Shown here piece after piece: positions 54,101 through 64,000 of a DNA stretch of 64,000 nt (its first letter is position 1; every line of letters begins with the position of its first letter). The DNA comes from Nansenia antarctica (lineage: Eukaryota; Chordata; Actinopteri; Argentiniformes; Microstomatidae), in the NCBI GenBank assembly GCA_963989245.1, contig OZ022345.1, positions 43,952,959 through 44,016,958 on the forward strand. Direction: 5' to 3'. The notes beneath the pieces are model-generated. The model saw nothing but the letters and a program-made list of their open reading frames with translations, was not told the DNA's origin and did not search any database. The position numbers were made by a program, and so were the translations under genes.

Positions 54101-57100
54101 TGCCAAGCCCTAATGCATTAAGCCAACCAAACAGACATAGGCAGACCCCAGTGTTTCCTCTATATGCATTGATTCGTGGCAGGCCGCCACAAATACATTT
54201 TCTCCGCCACTAATTGATTCCACTTTGATTCAGGCTGCGCAACACATTTCATTCCGATTAGTTGGAGTAGTAAGTTACAATATGTTACAATGTTGCAATT
54301 AACCTGTGTTCGCACTGCAATCAAGACTGAATCGCTCTCAACACACACGCGGCGCGAGGCGATGCGCTTGCAAAACAGTTTTGTGATTGGTCTGAATTTA
54401 GCGGGACATTTGGATTTCAGGAAATCACTCTCCTTTCACTCTCTCTTCGCCCGTCGCCGGTCCTTTTAATCCCGTATCCTAATCGAAAATGGAACATCAT
54501 CAGCGACGACTGTGGGTTATTGCATTTACTGCTGTTCTCTGGTTCATGTTCTTATACCAGTGCTCAGTATACAAGTATTTTAAATGAACATTCGTAATGT
54601 AGTCTCTGATGTTCATGGTCAACTAAATCAGGCTATTTTGTGAAACAAATAATATTCCCGCAAATGGGTTAACCGAGCAGCCTAGCACCTAACGCTAGCT
54701 TCGAACTATTCATAGCATAAACGTTGGTAAATGTCATAAACAACACAGTATTGGCAGGGGAAAAGAAAGGGAGTCAAATTTGTATTGACAACGGATTTAC
54801 ATGCTGGAAAAACATGCAGCTAAAATTCAGGGAACATTTGGACAATAAGAGACACAAGGGAGCTGTGGTCACATGGTCTAATTACAGGGCAATATGCGCT
54901 GGGGAAAAAATAATCTATAGCCTCTAAAATCATCACGAACAGAACGGCGGAGGTACGGGAAAACAGGGCTCATGTCGCTGTCATCAAAGGTAAGAGTTGG
55001 TTTTCTTTAACTCAGCTGATGCATTAGGTACATCAAAGGTACAATCATTTCTCTCCCAGGCAGACACTGAAAAATTAATGCATGCGTTTGTTACTAGTAG
55101 GCTAGATTACTGTAATGCTCTCCTGACAGGTCTCCCCAAAAAAATGATAAATAGACTACAAATGGTTCAAAATGCTGCTGCTCGTGTCCTTACTAGGACC
55201 AAACGAAGAGCGCACATCACACCTGTCTTGAGATCACTACACTGGCTCCCTGTCAGTTATAGAATAGACTTTAAGATCCTTTTACTAGTCTATAAATCAC
55301 TCCACTGCGATGCACCCAATTACATGGTGGACATGCTCATAAGATACACACCAGCTAGACCCCTAAGGTGGCACGGAACTTTTAATAGTGCCAGAGGCTA
55401 GGACAAAGAGATTTGGAGGATCAGCTTTTAGCATATATGCTCCTAGATTGTGGAACACCCTACCTGAGGGCCTGAGGTTGTCTAAAACTCAGGACATTTT
55501 TAAGCGTGACCTCAAAACCTACTTATTCAATGTCGCCTTTTGATACTAAGGGAGACATTGGACATTATAGAACTAGGATCACTAGGCCATTACACCATAC
55601 TCGTGTTTTGAGATTTGTGTTGACAGGAAAATGGACCCAGGTGCTGATGAGGCACTGTCAGCTCCCAGTAGCACCTAGAGCAGTATTGGAACCGGTACAA
55701 GGGTGTACCAGGACCACCATCAGGTTGTATTGCTGTCATCTTTATTGTCTTTATTGTGTTGTTGCATCATAACTGTGCTTAAGATTCTCTTTTGGCAGGA
55801 CCTGTGACCATGCTGGATGCAGAACGATGCAGATATAACACTACATTTATGGACAGTGTGTACGCCGATAATATGCAAGGAACTTTTCCTGGATACATGG
55901 TGTACAGGTTTTTTGCCCTTGCTTGCTTGCTTTGTGCCGGTGGTCCTTGGCCTCCCCTTGGGGCCCCCCGGCTGCCCCGTGTGCCTGGTCTGTTCCGCCG
56001 CCGGGGCACCTGCTTGGCCGTCCTTGTGCGGGGCCTCTTTGGTCTGTGCTTGCTTGGCTGGGCCGGGTGTGCTGGTGGTGGGGCGGGCTGGGTGCGTGGG
56101 GCGGCGGGGGCTCCCCGGGGGGGGGGGGTGTGGGGGCCCACCGCTGGGTACTGGTAGGCAAACTGGCTAGTAGTCGCTCTATGTGTAGAGGGCTGCAAGG
56201 GAATTTTCCTGGCTACATAGTGTACAGGTTTTTACTTTTGCCTGCTCGCGGCTCTGTCAGTATTGATTGATTGATTGACTGATTGACTGAAAATGTTCAT
56301 TGTGTGAAGCGCATTGAGTTGCAAGAAATGCGCTATACAAATAAAATTTGATTTGATGCATTACCTTGCTGTTGGTTGTTTACCGAATGCTCCATCTGTC
56401 TGTCACACTGGGATTTTACTTGTGTAAACAGCTAATGAGTCATAACGTTAGCCGGTTTTGTGAGTGTACTCTCATGTAGGCCTACTTCGTATTGATGAGT
56501 TGATGATCTTTCATTGTGTGTGTGTGTGTGTATGTGTATGTATGTATGTGACTGTCAGTCACAAGTTTATATTCTACGGATGTTGTTCAGTGCTGTATGC
56601 GCGTTCCCGGTTCCATGTGTAGCCTACTCTTGTGTACTTCATATTCGATGAGCTGATTATCTCTTGTGTACTTCATATTCGATGAGCTGATGATCTTTCT
56701 GTGTGTGTGTATGTGTCTTGGCCGTATCTGTCAGTCACATGTATATGTTCAGTGTTGTATGCGTGTTCCGCATGTTCTGCTGCAGCTGTAGGATATCTTG
56801 GTATTTGATCACCTTCTATATAAAATCACCTGTTCGGCTTAAATGGCGTAACCGCTATTTTATTTATTTATTTATTTTTATTTTTAATGTTGTCACCCTC
56901 TAGTTTTTGGTGAAATTACGTCTTTGTTTTGAGCGCCAGTGCGCGCGAAAATGGACCACTCCGCCACTAATGTGAAAAATCCTGGAGGAAACACTGCAGA
57001 CCCGGCTAGCTCACCAGATATTCAAGCTGATATAGAACACTAGGGGTACCTTATAACCCATGTTGTCATCACTGTTATGAGTTTGTTACTGTTATGTTAT

Positions 57101-60100
57101 GCTTTTCATTTAATTCCATATACAGTATGTTTATACTGTATTCTATTTTTGTATTAAAATATGAATTAAACCTGTAGAACTATGTTTTGGCAGATGATTC
57201 TGTAGAGGTACCTTGAGAACACTGTTCCTGCATGTAGCCTGGAACAGGGTGAGGATGTCGTTGTGCTCCGGGGACCCAGGCTGGAGGGGGCAGGACATGC
57301 AGGGGGTGTTGGCTGGCATGACCTCCCAGTGCTGGGGGAGGCTGTCCTGAGCTGGGGGTTAGGGGGGTGGGTGGGTGCAGAATACCGTCATCATCCACAA
57401 TCAACTTTGTGCAAGCTACATTAAGGCAGCCAGTGACATTAGTTACAGCAGGTTATTTATGGACATTTTCTGAAAGTAATTAAATTAAAGTAATGTAAGC
57501 AGTGAGTACAGTCCCCTTTAAATACATGCCCTCTCAATGTATCAATCGGCATATAAATCATAATAGGTATGACGATGAGTGAATTCTACTGCAGTTGAAA
57601 GGCAATCACCAAGGCAACGACTGCGCTACCTGCTAACTTGTCGAGGCGTCTGATGGCGTTGAGGCTGTTGTTGCCGCTGCTGTCAGTGGCAGGCCCTTCA
57701 GGCAGGAAGACTGTATACACCTGACCAAGCACCGTGACCTCCACCTGCTTCTGCTTCCTGCTCCGCCCCTGCTCCAGGTGGAAGTTAGCCACAGGGTCGA
57801 AGGCCAGGAAGGGCGCCCCCTGCTGGCCCCCCTGCTGGTACTGCCACTCCACCATGCTGCCCGCCACCTCCACGTTCCTGTCGAAGGCCTCCTGGTCACG
57901 AGCACGCCGCAGCATTTCCTGGATCTGGTTGACGGCTTTCAGGACGTCTTTGCTGAGACCCTCGATGGTGAGCTCTGCTTCCCCGCCAGCAGACCTGTCC
58001 TCCAGCCTCACGCTCACCCCCATGGTGGTCTGCATGTCACGGATACGCTGGCGCTCGGCCTCCGACAGGCTGAGGATGGCGTTGTCGGCGATGCTGTTGG
58101 TGTCCTGCTCCTTCAGGATGAGGTCACTGATCCAGCGCTTGGCATCGGCTACTCCGGACCGGGAGTCTCCGCAGATGTGAAAGAAGGCCGGCTCCACCTG
58201 AAGTCCCTTGATGATGAAGTCACCATCCTTCTGGGGCTTAGTGTCTCTGTCCCCGCTGAAAAAAGCTGGTAGAATATGTAAACAAAACATGAATTAGTGA
58301 GATTAAATGGTTAAATATCAGAGGGGTACTGCGGGGTACTCCACCAGCCTCCCCAGGGGTACCTCTATCCTGGTTGTTGGTGGTTTTGTGCTACACCACA
58401 CCAGCCCAACAAAGTGGCCTCTACATTTAATTCCAGAGGTCAAAGTCTCCCCCAGAAACCCAAACATACAGGTAAATGGTAACTGGTATGCAAAAAGACA
58501 CATTTCTGGTTCCCTGTGGCAATGGACAATAAAGTTGGTTCTTAAAACTCATGTACCGGTAGTTCAATTCAAAACTGCGATAGTTCAACTTCAATGTCAA
58601 AGCTTAGAGTTAAAGTTAGTTTGAGGGTTATGGTTAGTTTTAGTGTTACGGTCAAACGTTTAGATGAGGGTTATGGTTAGTTTTAGGGTTAAAGTCAAAT
58701 GTTTAGATGAGCTAGCCGTACACATGAATTTCCCCCAGAGACTCTTCTTCTCCTTGGAGTCAGCCTGATCAGCTCCCTGCTTCTTCTCCAGACTGCTGTG
58801 GAAGTCCTTCAGCATGGCCGGCTGGAAGATGACCACACGGACCAGCTGCAGGGTATTCTGGGAGTTGTGGTTCACCACATCCACCACAGCATCCAACATA
58901 GCATCTGCTACCTGGCTCACCTGGAGATTTCCTCGGCCTGGGATGACAAAGCAGGGGCCGGTTGCATAAAGATAGATTAAGACTAGTCTAAGCCTTATAT
59001 TCTCAGGTTAGACCACCAGTCTAATTAAGACTGCCTGTTGCATAAAAAATAAGACTGACTTATTTTGAGGTTAGAAAGCCACCTTCCCTCCTGGCTAAGC
59101 TTGATTTAAGAGCTGTGTTGCTATGGGAACGAGTCAGGGCTAGTAGCTAGCTACGTAAATTCCAGCGCGGTAAACTACTTCACTGGTTAAAACTGATAAG
59201 CAGTATACTTTTCTCCACATTATATTCCTCCAACATACCTACGTTTTCAGCAGAAGAAAATGTAGTTTATCTCTCATATCTTCCGCCACTAGGTGTAGCT
59301 GTTTCGGCGGCCATTTTTCTTTTTCTTTTTCTGTCAATTGTCTTATTTTACCTAGAATGCATTGCCTGACAGGCTATCTAAGTGAGTCTTACCTTAGTCG
59401 CTCATAGGCTAGCTTTATGCAACAGGAACATTTTAGAGTCTATAGCAAGACTGACTTAAAGTGAGATCTAAGTCTAAGACTGGCTCTATCTTTATGCAAC
59501 CGGCCCCAGGAGTTAGGACACTGGCACACCTTTATAGGAAGTGTTCAACAGCAAGCCTGTTAGCTATATGGAAAAGTACATGCCTATATTAAAAAAAGGA
59601 TCAATACTAGTCAATACTAACTCAAATATTCAACGTTTTTTTTCTGATGGTTGCTTAAATTCAGTACTCCCCCCACCCCCCACCCCCATCTGAGTCATAT
59701 TCTCTGTCTCTGTAACTCACCCGTGCCCAGAGCAGGGAAGGCGATGGATGAGTAGTTGTTCTTGGCACACAGGAGGAGAGCATCTTTCACAGCCTGGTAG
59801 ATCCTCTTGGGGTCTGACTTTACAACCAGGTGGAGGATCTTCTTACACTGCAGGTTGCCTGGCTGGGTCAGGATCATGCCTGGGTTAGGCTGGGCTCCTG
59901 GAACACACACACATTCATACATTAATGTAGAACAAGAGCAGTGTAAGCAGGCAGAGCAGTGCTGTCCTTTTAATATTCATGTTAATCCATCAGTTTTTTT
60001 TGATCAGGTGATCAAGTTGAGGTTCTCACCAAGTTGTTGGCATTCCACCTCGACAGTCTGACCGGCTGCGTCCAGAATGGCCTTAGACACTCCTGGAGGA

Positions 60101-63100
60101 GAGGAAGATGACCATACCATCATACTGAGTAGTGCCACTAGGGGGCAATCACGCAACATAATGTATTTCAGTAGTTTTTATATAACAATAATAATAATAA
60201 TAATCTTGCCATAAGCTTGTCTTCTCATTCTTCACATTTTGACTAGGTTAAATAGAGTATTTCTTATCACTGATTTACCTGAACATATAACCTTTGCTCA
60301 GACATAGAGAAGCTGTTATAGTGTAACACTACACCTCAGCCATAGCTACTATGCTATTCCAACTGTTAGCTATGTTGTTACTGAATGTAGTCTCTAAATC
60401 CTAGGTGGTACATGTAATGGTTCCACAATTTACCTGACTTGAGGTTGTAGTCCTGGTTAGAGGAGTTGACGATGACATCAGTGGTCTCCTTGGTAATGTC
60501 ACCCGTGACAACCTGTATCACCACACCTTCCATCTTTGTCTCATGCATCCCTGAGCTGGAGGTGGTGACAGAGGAGAAGGGGCCTGGCAGAAGAGAATAA
60601 CATATGAGGTGATGAAATATCACTATATGACAATAGGATGTTATGATTTGCATTACTTTGCATAAACCATCTGGCATGTTACAATGACCAAAGGGAATGA
60701 TTGCATGAGATCAATTCGCTGTACATTTAACATTGATTGCAATTGTAAGCGGTATGACACCACGATTTTACTAATATAAATGTGAGTTTAGTGAGTTGCA
60801 CCTTTACTATGTTTGGAGGAGGCTGAGGAGGAGGCTGAGGAGGAGGAGGCAGAGGAGGAGGCTGAGGAGGAGGCTGAGGAGGAGGCTGAGGCCCCTGAGG
60901 TTGCAGTCTGGTTTGTAAACCTCTTGTTGTATTCGTCAGTGAAAGCCTGGAGAGAGATCATCAGAAGGGAGGAGAACCAGCCATCAACAACACCAGCATC
61001 ATCCTGCATGGAGGAAATCTGCCTGGCCTCCTACCAACATCTATCGGCTATGAAACCCTCTAAACCCAAATCGTAAAAAAACTTTTAACATAACATAACA
61101 TGTCCATTTGACAGTAGGCCTATTATGGTATTTATTTTTACCTGTGTGGTTTTAACCTCCTGAATCTAACCATTTTCCCTACCTGAACAGTCTGCAGGTC
61201 CCCTGGGTGCAGGATGAACACCACCTCCTTCAGGTGTTTGGGGTTCCTTGTGCTGAATTTGGAGACTTCCTCCAGCATCAGAGAGGCCACAATGGGCTTA
61301 GGGAAGCCCAAGATCCCCGTGCCGATGGCAGGGAAGGTGATGGAGACTAGCCCCTTCTGCTCCACCTCAGCCAGGCACTTCTCCATAATCCCACTCAACA
61401 CCTGCAGTTAAAAAGTCTGATTAGGTTTACTTTACTTTTATTTATTTGTATAGCACTTATTAAGACAGCAGTCACAAAGTGCTTCACAGTACATTTGGTA
61501 GTATATTGCATAACACAGCAAATAAACAGCCAACAAATAAAACGTTATTCATAAAATGTAAACAAGCACTTCACAAAAGCAATAAAACAAATGATAAAAT
61601 CAATGAATGATAAAATGATCAAATCAATACAGATATCAGAAGTAAAAAGAGAAAACTAATTATAAAAATGCCATCCTATATAAGTGGGTTTTTAAACGTT
61701 TTTTAAAAAGTGGTACCCAGCTAACCTGACAGTGGGGGGGAGACGATTCCATAATGTTGGAGCTACAACAGTAAAAGCACGGCCACCCTTTGTTTTAAGC
61801 CTGGACCGTGGGACAATTAAAAGCCGTTGGTCAGATGATCTAAGAGATCTAGGCGCAATGTATTGTGTTAAGATCAGAAATATAGGAGGGTGCCGTGCCA
61901 TGGAGGGCCTTAAATGTGATCAGGAGGATCTTGAATTGTATCCTGAAACATACGGGAAGCCAATGTAAGTGGGCTAGAATGGGGGTAATATGCTCTCTTC
62001 GTTTGGTGTATGTCAAAAGCCTCGCAGCTGCGTTCTGAACTAGTTGGAGTCGAGCAATTGCGGAATCACTTAAGCAAGAAAAAATGTAGTTACAGTAATC
62101 CAAACGGGAAGAGATAGATAGAGGTTTACACAATCTTGAGGGGATAGTTCACCTCAAAATAGTCTCGAGTCTAAACTAAAACTGCATTTTACACCCTCTG
62201 TTACATCACATTCACAGTACATTGTGTGTGAAACCATGGAGGCACAGACTCAGTGTTTTGATACCATGCCTCATTCCGTTCCATGCATTACAATGACCCT
62301 GTCCAGCCTCTCCTGGTGTGAAATATACATATATGGACGAGGAACAACATTTGTTCTGTTTCTAACCTTCTCTGCTGCACCTTGTCCGTTGTCCCACTGG
62401 GGGGCGATAGTGTGGAACACCAGCTTGCTCTTCAGGTTGCAGCCAGTTGTGATGATGACTTCCCCAGCGATGCCAGTGGAGGGCTGCTGGTCGACCAGGG
62501 TCTGGAGCTGGGGTCCAGCAGCAGCCAGGAGGGCGTTAGAGACTGCTCCATGGTTGAGAGCCAGGTCCTGACCTACCGTGTTCACAACCACATCAGTCTG
62601 GAACAGAAAGCAACATCATGTTATTATAAAGAAGTCATTATAACGTTGATTTGTTAATCTGTAAAGCAGCATTGTGTTATTGTTCATTACAAAAAGTTGA
62701 TCTAACACAAATTGGGTGGTCTGATTCTATCTATAAGGACATTAATGGAGTTGTTAGGGCAACTGAGATGTAGGCTATAAAGCGCAATGAAATGAGAAAA
62801 TAATCGATTTGATGTTAAGTCTTTAACTTTAATTTATTTAGTGCCGAGGGTGAATAAAGTCGCCACAATTGTTAACATTCTAGAGTGCCACGGGTGACCA
62901 AAATGCATAAATTATGATGGTTCATTTTGTAGCCAATCAAAGTATTGTTGCTAGGTAAATACAACATAGAACACATGACACTCTAGGTGGTGAGTGTTCT
63001 GAAATTCTTCCGTTAGTGAGTTAAGGCTGCTGACTTGAGTTTCATCAGTTTCAAAAACGGCTTACCGTGGCATTCTGAATGTTCCCTTTCTTCAGGCTGA

Positions 63101-64000
63101 TGGTCAGCCTCTCTTTGGTTTGGACCGTACTAGAACCAGCGGTACTCTGGACCTGTCTAGCAGGCTGGGGTGGGGCGGGCTTGGCTGGACTTCTGCTGGG
63201 CTGTTGTTGTTGACCTATCCCTTGGTCTCCGAACACCCCTCTCACAGCATCCTCCATGGCCTGGACTGTCCTGTCATCTTTATTCACCAAGTGGATCCTC
63301 TCCAGGCAATTATCATCATACCTGTATGATGAATAAATAATAATAATAATAATAATATAATAAAATAAATAACAACAACAACAACAACATAAATAAATAA
63401 CCATTGCTGGGCTTGGAATAACTTAAAAGACACTTTAAAATAAATATATTTAACACTTTTTGCCACTGAGTGTTTGATATTGACTATCTACAGTATCACC
63501 ATACCTGTCCTCACAGTAGTCCTTCACTGCTTTGACGATGGTCTCAGCACAGAGGCTGAGAGGGAAGCCTAGGTTCCCTGAGCTGATAGCAGGCAGAGCC
63601 ACCGACAGGCAGCTGTGTTTCTCTGCTAGATCCAGACTCCCCTTAACCGCTCTGCTCAGCTGCGCCACAGCCCTCTGAGGGTCAGCGGGGTCAAACCTGG
63701 GTCCCACTGCGTGGATGATGTGTTTGCAGCGCAGCTGCCCCCCCGCACCAGTAATAACACAGTCCCCAGGCTTCAGTAGACCCCGCTTGGTGACCAGCTG
63801 ATCAGACTCTGCCTGTAGTTGAGGGCCGGCAGCATCCAGGAGGGCTCTGGCTAGCCCTCCGCTGTGCTTCAGGTCTGTGTTAGCAGCGTTGACCACGGCC
63901 TGCACGGCGTAGTCGCATATGTCAGCTTTACACACGACTATCTCCACCCCGTCTGGTGTCTGGAACTGGTAGGAGGGCTTCATCCCTCCTCCCCTGAGTG
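51167..64000 (-). CDS. parp14: PARP14-like gene B, 3' part (macrodomains 1-3, WWE, ART)
   Basis: Exons from the right edge: 64000-63505, 63321-63066, 62597-62367, 61401-61183, 60946-60802, 60583-60434, 60092-60030, 59897-59721, 58937-58724 (or 58722), 58255 (or 58265)-57630, 57351-57212, 52342-52168 and 51450-51167 (TAG), all in phase, about 1,058 codons. Macro 1 has VVNAANTDL/ISSGN. Macro 2 has VVVNTVGQDL/AIGTGILGFP. A Ser/Ala linker leads to macro 3 (IVNSSNQDYNLKSGG/ALGTGRGN). A KH-like plus WWE region (MVEWQYQQGG...FDPVANFHLEQ) follows. The ART domain has LFHGT (His), the Tyr-bearing YSASNTYS helix and QAYPEYLITF, the H-Y-L pattern of mono-ADP-ribosyltransferases. The 5' end is outside the window. 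The donor/acceptor pair near 58720/58260 has two frame-preserving solutions. Confidence 0.93.
51612..52037. mobile_element. Foldback element with about 185-bp arms and 5-bp TSD
   Basis: Perfect 18-bp ends CAGGGTTCGACAGTAACG and complement. Inverted matching continues for most of the 426 bp, including ACTTGC-CGG-GCAAGTAAAACATTCGCC and GCGCAGGCGCGAGAC. The flanking duplication is CAATA (51607-51611 and 52038-52042). The left arm holds an internal direct duplication (CCCGACGACGCTGCTA twice). It sits in the last intron of gene B. Confidence 0.88.
52091..52158. repeat. (GTAT)n microsatellite
   Basis: About 17 perfect tetranucleotide units, starting within 10 bp of the 5' splice site of the ART exon 52342-52168. 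The purine-rich GGA tract at 52347-52442 on the plus strand forms the pyrimidine-rich acceptor side of the same exon. Confidence 0.93.
52482..53973 (+). mobile_element. Tc1/mariner element with about 200-bp TIRs, dead transposase
   Basis: Long terminal inverted repeats begin CAGTTGCAA (52482) and end TTGCAACTG (53973), between TA dinucleotides. Fragments in different frames match a Tc1-like transposase: KHKKSWLQYAQNYINKPQKF, a DGSVMLWGCYAASG catalytic-region block, FQQDNDPKHTSKSTKTWF and EWPSQSPDLNPIEHL. Frameshifts and stops show it is inactive. Confidence 0.9.
54149..56996 (+). mobile_element. hAT element carrying a nested LINE
   Basis: Terminal inverted repeats CAGTGTTTCCTC / GAGGAAACACTG with subterminal CCGCCAC/CCGCCACTAA motifs. 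The flanks share CAGACCC directly at both ends (a 7- to 8-bp duplication). The fragment NGFTCWKNMQLKFREHLDNK plus HKGAVVTWSNYRA (54724-54927) is the zinc-finger part of a ZMYM/DUF4371-like hAT transposase. The remainder is lost or displaced by the LINE at about 55018-56356. Confidence 0.78.
55018..56356 (+). mobile_element. L2-type LINE 3' part
   Basis: The frame at 55060-55401 encodes MHAFVTSRLDYCNALLTGLP, LQMVQNAAARVLTRTKRRAH and LHWLPVSYRIDFKILLLVYK. A frameshift follows near 55400, then the ORF end (WNTLPEGLR-type) and a GC-rich 3' UTR (55930-56160). The terminus is GCGCTATACAAATAAAATT at 56356. Confidence 0.82.
58955..59506. mobile_element. 552-bp MITE with GGGCCGGTTGCATAAAG termini
   Basis: Inverted ends GGGCCGGTTGCATAAAGATA and complement, with further inverted GTCTAAG/CTTAGAC motifs. 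The flanking 3-bp repeat is CAG (58952-58954 and 59507-59509), fitting a PIF/Harbinger-like MITE. It lies in an intron of gene B between macrodomain 3 exons. Confidence 0.75.
60805..60900 (-). repeat. Coding Ser/Ala repeat between macrodomains 2 and 3
   Basis: Within exon 60946-60802, GCC-TCC-TCC-TCA type codons repeat (plus-strand GAGGAGGCT units) and give an Ala-Ser-Ser-Ser linker of about 30 residues. The in-frame 9/12-bp unit suggests length variation by slippage without frame damage. Confidence 0.85.
61423..62135 (-). mobile_element. L2-type LINE 3' part in a gene B intron
   Basis: Minus-strand frames encode SRLDYCNYIFSCLSDSAIAR, LQLVQNAAARLLTYTKRREH, LHWLPVCFRIQFKILLITFK and then VVAPTLWNRLPPTVRL after a frameshift. 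The 3' UTR, with AAGTGCTTTGTGACTGC-like text, ends near 61423. It is inserted in the intron that splits macrodomain 2. Confidence 0.85.

Larger units (their letters stand above)
51167..57351 (-). other. ADP-ribosyltransferase catalytic domain exons of gene B
   Basis: Three exons encode the whole ART fold. 57351-57212 carries SLPQHWEVMPANTPC and the segment up to NSVLK. 52342-52168 carries IERIQNPSLWKSL, NEMRLFHGT and GFNRSYAGKN. 51450-51167 carries GNGTYFAVDARYSASNTYS, YLCRVLSGE, DSVTDNPAKPSMFVVFHD and YPEYLITFH. The catalytic domain is complete and undamaged. The first intron inside it is about 4.9 kb and almost entirely transposon sequence. Confidence 0.9.

Noticed and set aside
55930..56160. 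CpG-island-like promoter
   Set aside because: The GC-rich block is the 3' UTR of an L2-type LINE, with its usual end at 56356.
58600..58710. Second telomere-like tract (GGTTAGTTTTAGGGTT)
   Set aside because: Only a few loose matches; too irregular to call.

Overview
The window looks like teleost (ray-finned fish) nuclear DNA. It has spliced genes with GT-AG introns, a complete ependymin gene, FBXO47, two PARP14-type genes, many L2/Maui- and jockey-type LINEs, tRNA-derived SINEs, hAT and Tc1/mariner elements, MITEs and long microsatellites. There are no bacterial operons. Exon boundaries below were read by eye from splice sites and checked for codon phase; no alignment or transcript was available.

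Layout. (1) 1-8.2 kb, minus strand: the 5' part of PARP14-like gene A, with seven in-phase exons encoding RRM-type domains, KH-like segments and macrodomain 1; it continues past the left edge. A consensus-like ISRE and a TATA-like box lie just upstream of its ATG. Its introns hold three separate tandem expansions, two of which copy splice-site sequence. (2) 8.3-13.9 kb: LINE fragments, a foldback palindrome, a frameshifted unidentified gene, and an L2-type LINE flanked by inverted copies of its own 3' end. (3) 13.9-26.0 kb, plus strand: an FBXO47 array consisting of an orphan 3' end (last two exons) followed by two apparently identical full genes on a 5,258-bp period. (4) 26-29 kb: LINE debris. 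(5) 29.2-30.7 kb, minus strand: a complete six-exon ependymin gene, with a decayed ependymin fragment near 32.7 kb next to a hAT insertion. (6) 33-50 kb: mostly transposons (SINEs, LINEs, nested hATs, an interstitial telomere-like tract) plus one orphan exon near 38.4 kb. (7) 51.2-64.0 kb, minus strand: the 3' part of PARP14-like gene B, covering macrodomains 1-3, a KH/WWE region and a complete ADP-ribosyltransferase domain; it runs off the right edge.

Genes A and B are same-strand paralogues. Their macrodomain-1 exons are nearly identical in places while the next exon is clearly diverged, which suggests gene conversion. PARP14-type proteins are mono-ADP-ribosyltransferases linked to interferon responses, and the ISRE of gene A fits that role. 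FBXO47 (meiotic F-box protein) and ependymin (secreted brain/CSF glycoprotein) are not functionally tied to them. The most unusual structure is gene A's 19-copy minisatellite, which repeats the end of a coding exon together with its 5' splice site; a second, 39-bp minisatellite in the same gene repeats 3'-splice-site-like sequence.
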